Shown piece after piece: positions 1-6,100 of a stretch of 6,318 bases of DNA. The stretch's first letter is position 1; each line of letters begins with the position of its first letter. The notes beneath the pieces are model-generated. The model did not search any database. It was given only the letters and a program-made list of their open reading frames with translations, and was not told where the DNA came from. Made by a program: the position numbers and the translations under genes. The DNA is from Sporichthyaceae bacterium (GTDB taxonomy: Bacteria > Actinomycetota > Actinomycetes > JACCYY01), in NCBI GenBank assembly GCA_013696235.1, contig JACCYY010000258.1:1-6318 (forward strand), in the 5' to 3' direction.

Positions 1-1
1 T

Positions 2-1018
2 CGTTGCCGGCACCGCCTCGCGCGCGGTCTCGCCGAGCGCCCACCGGCCGGTCGCGAGGCGCCGCCTGACCTGGCTGTGCAGACCGTGCTCGACCCACCG
101 GTCGAGCGGGTCGACGCGGCCACGTTCGCCGCCAAGGCGCTGGCCGACCGCCTGGCCGCCATGCTCGCCGGACGAGCGCTCGCGGTGACCCGCGTACGGG
201 TCGAGGCCGCGACCGAGCACGGGGAGGAGCTTGCCAGGGTCTGGCGGCACGACGACGGCTTCACCGCCGTCGCGCTCGCCGAGCGGGTCCGCTGGCAGCT
301 CGACGGCTGGCTCTCCGGCACCGTCGGCAGCAGTCCCGCCACCGGTCCGGGTGGATCCGGGTCAAACCTCGTTCGACCCGGGGTGACCCCGCACCAGACC
401 TCTGGGCACGGGGCCACCCCGGGCCAGAAGCGAACGTCGGGACGGCCGACGGCCGGGGTGTCGCTGCTGCGGCTCGTCCCGGTCGAGGTGGTCGGCATCG
501 GTCGTCAGCTCGGGCTGTGGGGCGAGGACAACGGCGGTCAGGAACGGGTCGAACGCGCTGTCGACCGGGTCTTGGGGCTCCTCGGACCGACCGCGGTGGT
601 GACCGCTGTGCTCGCTGGCGGGCGAGACGTGGCCGGCCGGGTCCGGGCAGTCCCGTGGGGTGAGCCGCGGGCACCGGACCCGCTCGACCTGCTGCCCTGG
701 CCGGGCCGGCTCCCGGTGCCGTCCCCGGGGACGGTCGCGCCGGCGCCGATCCCGGCGGAGCTCACCGCCGTCGACGGCGCACCGGTCGAGGTGACCGGGC
801 GGTTCGTCGCCTCGTCAGCCCCGACCCGACTCCGGCTCGCCGGCCGGCCGGCGGTCGAGGTCGTCGCCTGGGCCGGGCCGTGGCCGGTCGACGCCCGCTG
901 GTGGGACCCCGGCTCGCACCGTCGCCAGGCCCGGGTCCAGGTCGTCACCGCCGACGAGCGGGCCCATCTGCTCGTGCTCGAGTCCGGCCGATGGCAGCTC
1001 GAAGCAACGTACGACTGA
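2..1018 (+). CDS. imuB: ImuB, Y-family polymerase-like mutasome subunit, C-terminal part (5' end outside window)
   Basis: The reading frame is open from the left edge, so the start and the N-terminal palm/fingers lie outside; 338 codons are visible. Codons 1 to about 104 resemble the little-finger (IMS_C) domain, ending near WQLDGWLSG. Codons about 105-150 are a Gly/Ser/Pro/Thr-rich linker. Then comes SLLRLVPVEVVG followed by QLGLWG (codons 169-174, bases 506-523), which matches the beta-clamp-binding motif of mycobacterial ImuB (QLPLWG type). A Pro-rich spacer (about 226-255) leads to a C-terminal domain ending in WW...HRRQARVQVV and GRWQLEATYD, typical of complete ImuB C-termini, so the 3' end is intact. 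Known role: ImuB lacks polymerase activity and bridges the sliding clamp, an ImuA-type protein and DnaE2 during SOS mutagenesis. The presence of dnaE2 2.1 kb downstream supports the call. A plain DinB (Pol IV) is less likely, because DinB lacks this long tail. Confidence 0.9.
   Translation, partial: RCRHRLARGLAERPPAGREAPPDLAVQTVLDPPVERVDAATFAAKALADRLAAMLAGRALAVTRVRVEAATEHGEELARVWRHDDGFTAVALAERVRWQLDGWLSGTVGSSPATGPGGSGSNLVRPGVTPHQTSGHGATPGQKRTSGRPTAGVSLLRLVPVEVVGIGRQLGLWGEDNGGQERVERAVDRVLGLLGPTAVVTAVLAGGRDVAGRVRAVPWGEPRAPDPLDLLPWPGRLPVPSPGTVAPAPIPAELTAVDGAPVEVTGRFVASSAPTRLRLAGRPAVEVVAWAGPWPVDARWWDPGSHRRQARVQVVTADERAHLLVLESGRWQLEATYD
377..423. repeat. GC-rich imperfect inverted repeat inside the imuB linker
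   Basis: The arms CCCGGGGTGACCCCG (377-391) and CGGGGCCACCCCGGG (409-423) are reverse complements at 14 of 15 positions, separated by 17 bases. Each arm is also a small palindrome by itself (CGGGGT-G-ACCCCG; CGGGG-CCA-CCCCG), and the spacer contains CAGACCTCTG, a further short palindrome. The element encodes part of the low-complexity linker between the ImuB little finger and its clamp-binding motif. It may be a small palindromic insertion that kept the frame, or simply biased codon use at a Pro/Gly-rich linker. Confidence 0.55.
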
Positions 1019-1055
1019 TCGGGCCAGAGACAGATGTGCCGCCATGATCAACAGT

Positions 1056-1097
1056 CAGGAATCGTTCACACCGGTGCCATCAGGTGAACGATTCCTG
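1056..1097. repeat. Perfect 14-bp inverted repeat between imuB and the methyltransferase gene; possible terminator or operator
   Basis: CAGGAATCGTTCAC (1056-1069) is repeated as an exact reverse complement GTGAACGATTCCTG (1084-1097) around a 14-base loop. It begins 38 bases after the imuB stop and ends 69 bases before the methyltransferase start. RNA from either strand would fold into a 14-bp stem. There is no following T-run, so it would be a non-canonical terminator; many actinobacterial terminators do lack the U-tract. The long loop and symmetrical arms also fit a regulator-binding site or the end of a small mobile repeat. The rest of the 148-bp gap shows no convincing gene. Confidence 0.65.
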
Positions 1098-1129
1098 CCA
1101 TCTCACGGGATTGCGGCGCGCTGGGCGCG

Positions 1130-1158
1130 TTGAGATCCTGCGTGGACGGAACGGTGAT
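1130..1158 (+). promoter_or_regulatory. Weak candidate promoter for the methyltransferase gene
   Basis: TTGAGA (1130-1135) resembles a -35 hexamer (5 of 6 against TTGACA). Seventeen bases later GGTGAT (1153-1158) matches only 3 of 6 positions of TATAAT. Transcription would start around 1165, almost at the GTG at 1167. The poor -10 makes this tentative. An alternative pair, TTGCGG (1111-1116) with GATCCT (1134-1139), is no better. Confidence 0.2.
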
Positions 1159-1166
1159 GAGGTGGC

Positions 1167-1952
1167 GTGAGCGAGATCTGGGCAAAGGGCGATGCCTACG
1201 AGGCGTACGTGGGCCGCTGGAGCCGTGCGGTTGCCGCCGAGTTCCTGGACTGGCTCGCGGCTGGCCCCCAGCTGCGGTGGCTCGACGTCGGCTGCGGGAC
1301 CGGCGCCCTGACTGCCACCATCCTGGACCGGTGCGACCCGGTGGCGGTCCTGGGTGTCGACGCGTCCGAGGGCTTTCTCGCCTCGGCCACCGCACGGGTT
1401 GACGACGCCCGGGCCCGTTTCGAGCTCGGTGACGCGGCTCGTCTGCCGGCCGCGGCTGCAGACGTGGCGGTGTCGGGCCTGGTGCTCAACTTCCTTCCCG
1501 ACCCGTCCGCCGCCGTCGCTGCCATGCGGGCCGCAGCACCTACCGGCGTTGTCGCCGCCTACGTGTGGGACTACGCCGAGAAGATGGAGCTGATGCGTCA
1601 CTTCTGGGACGCCGCGGTCGCCCTCGATCCCAAGGGGCACGACGTCGACGAGAGCGCTCGCTTCCCGATCTGCCGACCCGACCGCCTGGACGCGCTCTGG
1701 CGAGACGCCGGACTCGTGGACGTGACCACGCGAGCCATCGATGTGCCCACCGTGTTCGCCGACTTCGACGACTACTGGACGCCGTTCCTCGGTGGACAGG
1801 GCCCGGCACCGGCGTACGCGATGTCGTTGGACGCACCGCGCCGGGACGCGCTGCGGGATCGCATCCGGGCCGGCCTGCCGGTCGCCGCGGACGGCTCGAT
1901 CAGCCTGATCGCGCGAGCGTGGGCGGTCCGTGGCCGCTCGGTCCAGCCCTGA
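1167..1952 (+). CDS. Class I SAM-dependent methyltransferase, substrate unknown
   Basis: The 261-residue protein has a single Rossmann-type methyltransferase domain of the Methyltransf_11/25 kind. Motif I is LDVGCGTGAL (residues 39-48), the glycine-rich SAM-binding loop. GVDAS (63-67) supplies the acidic residue expected to bind the SAM ribose. GDAARLP (88-94) is the usual adenine-contacting segment, and VSGLVLNFLPDP (102-113) is the motif IV/post-IV region. The C-terminal half (YVWDY, MRHFWDAA, DYWTPFLGGQGP) would form a substrate cap and belongs to a common actinobacterial small-molecule methyltransferase group with undefined substrates. No signal peptide or membrane segment is seen, so it is probably cytoplasmic. 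The GTG start is preceded by GAGG (1159-1162), a short 4-base spacing. Its stop lies 36 bases from the end of the convergent toxin gene. Nothing ties it functionally to imuB or dnaE2. Confidence 0.85.
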   Translation: MSEIWAKGDAYEAYVGRWSRAVAAEFLDWLAAGPQLRWLDVGCGTGALTATILDRCDPVAVLGVDASEGFLASATARVDDARARFELGDAARLPAAAADVAVSGLVLNFLPDPSAAVAAMRAAAPTGVVAAYVWDYAEKMELMRHFWDAAVALDPKGHDVDESARFPICRPDRLDALWRDAGLVDVTTRAIDVPTVFADFDDYWTPFLGGQGPAPAYAMSLDAPRRDALRDRIRAGLPVAADGSISLIARAWAVRGRSVQP

Positions 1953-1988
1953 CGCCTGAGCGAGGGGCGAACTCACTGCACTCGCGCG

Positions 1989-2540
1989 TCAGAGTGGTCG
2001 GTGCAGGACGCCTGCCGCCGTCGTCACGGCCGCGTCGTCGATCGCGAGGGGGATGACGTCGACGACCCGCAGGCGGCCGGGGGACCAGATTCCGAGCGAG
2101 CCCCAGCGCGGGTCGCGGGCGGACCACCAGCGGATGCCGTCGTGACTGCGTTCGAGCCAGAGCCGCAGCGCCCAAGCCTGCGTGAGCGACCGGTCGTGGC
2201 TCACGACCTGCGATGGTCGAAGGGACCGGGTGACCAGTTCGGCCGGGTCGTCGAGGTCGCAGAACGCGGTGTCGTCGTCGAGCTCGTATCGGACCAGGGC
2301 GCGGACTGAGCCGGGAAGCGACGGGGTCCCGCGAAACATCGAAGCCCGCCAGACGGCGAGGTCGCCGAACGCTTCCGCGACAGCCCCAGCTGGGTGGTCG
2401 GCGAGATAGAGGACGAGATAGTGCTCAGGATTGTCGAGACGGCCGGCGCCCTGGCGCGGTGGGACGTAGAGCGGGTGGCCAGGCTGTCGCGGGCGTGCCG
2501 TGGGCAGGTGCGGAAGGACCCGCCACAGCGGGACTGGCAT
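1989..2540 (-). CDS. RES-domain toxin, NAD+ phosphorylase family (MbcT-like)
   Basis: The 183-residue protein begins MPVPLWRVLP and carries the RES fold almost end to end, close in length to M. tuberculosis MbcT. Recognisable blocks are GHPLYVPPRQGAGRLDNPEH (21-40), YLVLYLADHPAGAVAEAFGD (41-60), and HDGIRWWSARDP (133-144), followed by GSLGIW. By family pattern, candidate conserved Arg, Glu and Ser are R34, E56 and S140; these assignments are inferred by eye. Characterised RES toxins degrade NAD+ (MbcT by phosphorolysis), halting growth, and are neutralised by the partner antitoxin blocking the active site. The ATG overlaps the antitoxin stop by one base (TGATG). The nearest GAGG is 13 bases upstream, too far for a normal ribosome site, so translational coupling is likely. 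No frameshift or truncation is evident. The gene is convergent with the methyltransferase gene. Confidence 0.88.
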   Translation of the reverse strand: MPVPLWRVLPHLPTARPRQPGHPLYVPPRQGAGRLDNPEHYLVLYLADHPAGAVAEAFGDLAVWRASMFRGTPSLPGSVRALVRYELDDDTAFCDLDDPAELVTRSLRPSQVVSHDRSLTQAWALRLWLERSHDGIRWWSARDPRWGSLGIWSPGRLRVVDVIPLAIDDAAVTTAAGVLHRPL

Positions 2541-2908
2541 CAGGCGAAGGCGCCCTCGGCAAGGGCGTCGACCGCGTCGAGGACGCGGCTTGGACCTCGA
2601 AGCAGGAGGACGTCGATGGGCCGACCGCCGTCGAGGTGGGCGTTCGGGCTGGACAGCCAGATACCGGCCTCCTCCGGGTGGAGCTCGGCGAGCAGGCGGT
2701 CGAGCAGGTGGTCGAGGTCGACGACGCGAGCGCGATTGACCGGACTCATCCGCTCCGCACCCGACCGCCACCGTGACGGCTGCGACCGCGACACCCCGAG
2801 CAGCTCGGCCACGGTGTTGGAGCCCAGGGCAGCCACAACCCGGTCGACGCCCGGCGTTGCCCCGAAGAGCTCGGCCGCGGCCAGCTTCACCTTCACGCGT
2901 TCGACCAT
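2540..2908 (-). CDS. Xre/MbcA/ParS-type antitoxin (DUF2384 toxin-binding domain)
   Basis: The 122-residue protein starts MVERVKVKLAAAELFG. An N-terminal Xre-like helix-turn-helix includes VAELLGVSRSQPSRWRSG (residues 33-50). The C-terminal toxin-binding (DUF2384) part runs through LHPEEAGIWLSSPNAHLDGG (76-95), RPIDVLLLRGPSRVLDAVD (96-114) and ends ALAEGAFA; the W-L-x-x-P-N and R-P-x-D-x-L pattern is diagnostic. Known role: it binds the RES toxin, fills its catalytic pocket, and usually represses its own operon. The ATG at 2908 is chosen because a good promoter places +1 exactly there and conserved residues begin just after. Upstream in-frame codons (NNYRWV) come from the operator DNA. It is the first gene of a two-gene operon with the RES toxin. 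Confidence 0.88.
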   Translation of the reverse strand: MVERVKVKLAAAELFGATPGVDRVVAALGSNTVAELLGVSRSQPSRWRSGAERMSPVNRARVVDLDHLLDRLLAELHPEEAGIWLSSPNAHLDGGRPIDVLLLRGPSRVLDAVDALAEGAFA

Positions 2909-2909
2909 G

Positions 2910-2930
2910 ACCCAACGATAATTGTTGGGT
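2910..2930. promoter_or_regulatory. Palindromic operator candidate over the antitoxin -10 region
   Basis: Arms ACCCAAC (2910-2916) and GTTGGGT (2924-2930) are perfect reverse complements around the 7-base AT-rich centre GATAATT, itself partly symmetric. The 21-bp site ends one base before the antitoxin ATG, covers the -10 hexamer, and reaches into the promoter spacer. This is where a homodimeric Xre-type antitoxin or the TA complex would bind to repress its own operon. Autoregulation is inferred from location and family habit. Confidence 0.65.
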
Positions 2931-2944
2931 GCGATCCGAGTCAA
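2915..2944 (-). promoter_or_regulatory. TA operon promoter, predicted leaderless
   Basis: On the minus strand, TTGACT (2944-2939; 5 of 6 to TTGACA) is followed after 18 bases by TATCGT (2920-2915; 4 of 6 to TATAAT). Counting canonically from the -10, +1 falls on the A of the antitoxin ATG at 2908. No Shine-Dalgarno sequence precedes that ATG. Together these suggest a leaderless transcript, common in actinobacteria. The operator palindrome covers the -10. Confidence 0.6.
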
Positions 2945-3068
2945 CCCATGAACGGGTCGCGTACATCCGCCACCACAATCGTGCTCGTCGCTGCGGTGAG
3001 CCTCCCGACGCGATGCACGAGTGGAACGTAGGGGCGGGTCGACTCTCGCCCGCGTCCACCCACAACCC

Positions 3069-3097
3069 TTGACCAGTTCTCGAACAAGTGTTCGAAT
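3069..3097 (+). promoter_or_regulatory. dnaE2 promoter, predicted leaderless
   Basis: TTGACC (3069-3074; 5 of 6 to TTGACA) and TCGAAT (3092-3097; 4 of 6 to TATAAT) are spaced 17 bases apart. Transcription would then begin at 3104, the G of the dnaE2 GTG, so the mRNA is probably leaderless. The SOS box fills the spacer and overlaps the first four bases of the -10, which suits repression by LexA blocking RNA polymerase. Confidence 0.6.
3080..3095. promoter_or_regulatory. LexA-binding SOS box upstream of dnaE2
   Basis: TCGAACAAGTGTTCGA is an exact match to the actinobacterial/Gram-positive LexA palindrome core TCGAAC-N4-GTTCGA. It lies 8 bases before the dnaE2 start codon. LexA would occupy it in undamaged cells, and RecA-stimulated LexA self-cleavage would release dnaE2. 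Control of dnaE2 by such a box is established in mycobacteria. Confidence 0.93.
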
Positions 3098-3103
3098 CAT
3101 GCG

Positions 3104-6100
3104 GTGGGGTTCAACAACCCGGACATGCCGTGGTCGGAGCTGGAGCGACGGCTGTCCGGACGGCGGCCGGCGCCGAAGCCGGAGACGCCCGACGGCCTGC
3201 CGATCCCCGACGGCGGTGACAGCCCGGCCTGGTCGCGCCGGCGCGACGCCTATCGGCCGCCGGTCGTGCCCGCGCCCACCTCGGCAAGCACGATCCCGTA
3301 CGCCGAGCTGCACGCCCACTCCACGTTCAGCTTCCTCGACGGGGCCAGCCAGCCCGAGGAGCTGGCCGAGGAGGCTGCGCGGCTTGGGCTGGAGGCGCTG
3401 GCGATCACCGATCATGACGGCTTCTACGGCGTCGTCCGGTTCGCCGAGGCAGCCGCCGCGCTCGGCGTGCGGACGGTCTTCGGTGCCGAGCTCTCCCTCG
3501 GCGTCGGCTTCCCGCAGAACGGCATCGCCGACCCGGAGGGCAGCCATCTCCTCGTCCTCGCCCGCGACCCGGAGGGCTACCGCCGGCTCGGCCTGGCGAT
3601 CACCGCCGGGCAGCTCGCGGGGGAGAAGGGTCGCCCGGTCTACGACCTCGAGGAGGTGGCCGCGGCAGCAGGCGGTCACTGGGTCGTGCTCACCGGTTGC
3701 CGCAAGGGCCACGTCCGGGCTGCGCTGGAGCCCGGGCTCGAGGATGGACCTGACCTGGCTGGCCGTGAGCTCGACCGGTTGGTCGACCTCTTCGGCCGGG
3801 ACCACGTGCTGGTCGAGCTCACCGACCACGGCTTCCCGCTGGACTCCGCTCGCAACGACGCGCTGGCCGCGCTGGCCGGCCGGACCGGGCTCGGCATGGT
3901 GGCGACCACGAACGCGCATGCCGCGTCACCCCGGCGCGGGCGGCTCGCCGCGGCGCTCGCGGCGGTCCGAGCCCGCCGCAGCCTCGACGAGATGGATGGC
4001 TGGCTCCCACCTGCCGGCACGGCCCACCTGCGCTCGGGTGAGGAGATGGCGGCGCGGTTCGGCCGCTATCCGGGAGCGGTGGAGCTGGCCGCCGAGGTCG
4101 GTCGTGCATGTGCCTTCGACCTGTCGCTGGTTGCGCCGAGGTTGCCGGACTTCCCGGTTCCCGCCGGCCGCACGGAGATGACCTGGCTCCGCGAGCTCAC
4201 CGCCCGCGGTGCGCGGCACAGGTACGGCCCGCCCGACGTCGAGGCGAGCCGCCGCGCGTACGCGCAGATCGAGTACGAGCTCGAGATCATCGAGCAGCTC
4301 GGATTCCCGGGCTACTTCCTGGTGGTGCACGACATCGTCGAGTTCTGCAAGTCGCGCGGGATCCTTTGCCAGGGGCGAGGCTCGGCCGCCAACTCCGCGG
4401 TCTGCTTCGCCCTCGGGATCACGGCGACCGATCCGGTCTTCTTCGACCTGCTCTTCGAGCGCTTTCTCTCGCCCGAGCGGGACGGACCGCCCGACATCGA
4501 CGTCGACATCGAGAGCGATCGTCGCGAGGAGGCGATCCAGTACGTCTACGGGCGGTACGGCCGGGACCGCGCGGCACAGGTCGCCAACGTGATCTCCTAC
4601 CGCCCCCGTTCGGCGGTGCGCGACATGGCCAAGGCGCTCGGGTACGCCCAGGGACAGCAGGACGCGTGGTCGAAGCAGATCGACGGATGGTCGTCGATCA
4701 TCGAGGCCGGAGCCGACCACGACATCCCCGCGGACGTGCACCGGATGGCCGCCGAGCTGCTGGACTTCCCGCGCCACCTCGGAATCCACTCCGGCGGCAT
4801 GGTGATCTGCGATCGACCGGTCGGCGAGGTGTGCCCGGTCGAGTGGGGGCGCATGCCCAACCGGACCGTCTTGCAGTGGGACAAGGACGACTGTGCGCGG
4901 GTCGGCCTGGTGAAGTTCGACCTGCTGGGGCTGGGGATGCTCTCGGCGATCCGGTACGCGCTGGAGATGCTGCATGATCATCACGGGCGCGATCTCGAGC
5001 TCGCCACGATCCCGCCGGAGGACCCCGCCGTCTACGACATGATCTGTGCCGCGGACACCGTTGGAGTCTTCCAGATCGAGAGCCGCGCCCAGATGGCGAC
5101 GCTGCCCCGCATGAGGCCGCGCAAGTTCTACGACCTCGTGTGCGAGGTGGCGATGATCCGTCCCGGACCGATCCAGGGCGGCTCGGTGCACCCGTTCATC
5201 CGGCGGCGCAACGGGCAGGAGCCCGTCGTCTACGCGCACCCGTCGCTCGAGCGGTCACTCGCCCGTACGTACGGCGTCCCGCTCTTCCAGGAGCAGGTCA
5301 TGCAAATGGCCATCGACGCGGCGAGCTTCACCCCGGCCCAGGCCGACGAGCTGCGGCAGGCCATGGGTTCCAAGCGGTCCGCCGCGCGGATGGCGCGACT
5401 GCGCGTGCGCCTCTACGACGGCATGGCCGGCAACGGGATCACCGGCGACGTGGCCGACGAGATCGCCGAGAAGCTGGAGGCGTTCGCCCACTTCGGCTTC
5501 CCGGAGAGCCACTCGATCAGCTTCGCCTACCTCGTGTACGCGAGCTCGTGGCTCAAGCACTACTACCCGGCAGCGTTCTGCGCGGCGCTGCTCAACGCCC
5601 AGCCGATGGGCTTCTACTCACCGCAGACCCTCGTCGCCGATGCCCGTCGGCACGGGGTCGAGGTCCGCTCGCCCGACCTGAACGCGAGCGCGGCGGTGGC
5701 CACGCTCGACGGCGAACGGGACTGTCCGGTCGTCCGGCTGGGGCTGTCCTCGGTCCGTACGATCGGGACCGAGCTGGCCGAAAAGATCGCGGCCGGCCGG
5801 CCGTACGCCTCGATGGAGGATCTCGCCTATCGCGTCGGGCTGACCCCGCCGCAGGCCGAAGCGCTCGCCACGGCTGGTGCCTTCCACTGCTTCGGGCTGG
5901 ACCGTCGAGCGGCGCTCTGGGCAGCCGGCGCGGTCGCCCGCGTGCGACCTGACGTGCTGACCGGGACGACGCTGGGGACGAGCCCGCCCGTGCTGCCGGG
6001 CATGTCTGACGTCGAGCAGACGATCGCCGATCTCTGGGCGACCGGTGTCACCACCGACGGCTACCCGACCCGCCACGTACGGGAGCAGCTCGACGCACGC

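Noticed and set aside
549..564. LexA-like TCGAACGCGCTGTCGA inside imuB
   Set aside because: It has 10 of 12 core positions but is deep within coding sequence and not near any start.
999..1014. Degenerate LexA-like box TCGAAGCAACGTACGA at the imuB 3' end
   Set aside because: It matches 10 of 12 core positions but encodes the conserved C-terminal LEATYD of ImuB and lies about 150 bases before the next gene, with no promoter hexamers around it. Coincidence is the simpler reading.
1044..1133. 29-codon open frame (MINSQESFTPVPSG...) across the intergenic hairpin
   Set aside because: It has no clear ribosome site or recognisable similarity, and its sequence is dictated by the inverted repeat; it is too short to support as a gene.
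1960..1985. Short inverted repeat GCGAG...CTCGC between the convergent methyltransferase and toxin genes
   Set aside because: It is only a 5-bp stem with a 16-base loop in GC-rich DNA. It is too weak to call a bidirectional terminator.
2899..2904. LexA half-site GTTCGA near the antitoxin start codon
   Set aside because: The partner half at the required spacing matches only 2 of 6 positions, so no SOS control of the TA operon is claimed.
2541..3065. Upstream extension of the RES toxin frame to 3065
   Set aside because: This part is another reading frame of the antitoxin gene and the promoter region, with Arg/Pro-rich shadow composition. The RES family N-terminus begins at the ATG at 2540.
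2540..3919. Long minus-strand open frame extending the antitoxin upstream through dnaE2
   Set aside because: Beyond 2908 it is an antisense shadow of dnaE2. The antitoxin family length and the promoter both place the start at 2908.
3926..5239. Long minus-strand open frame opposite dnaE2
   Set aside because: It is an antisense frame typical of GC-rich coding DNA, with no recognisable domains, and the plus strand is unambiguous DnaE2.
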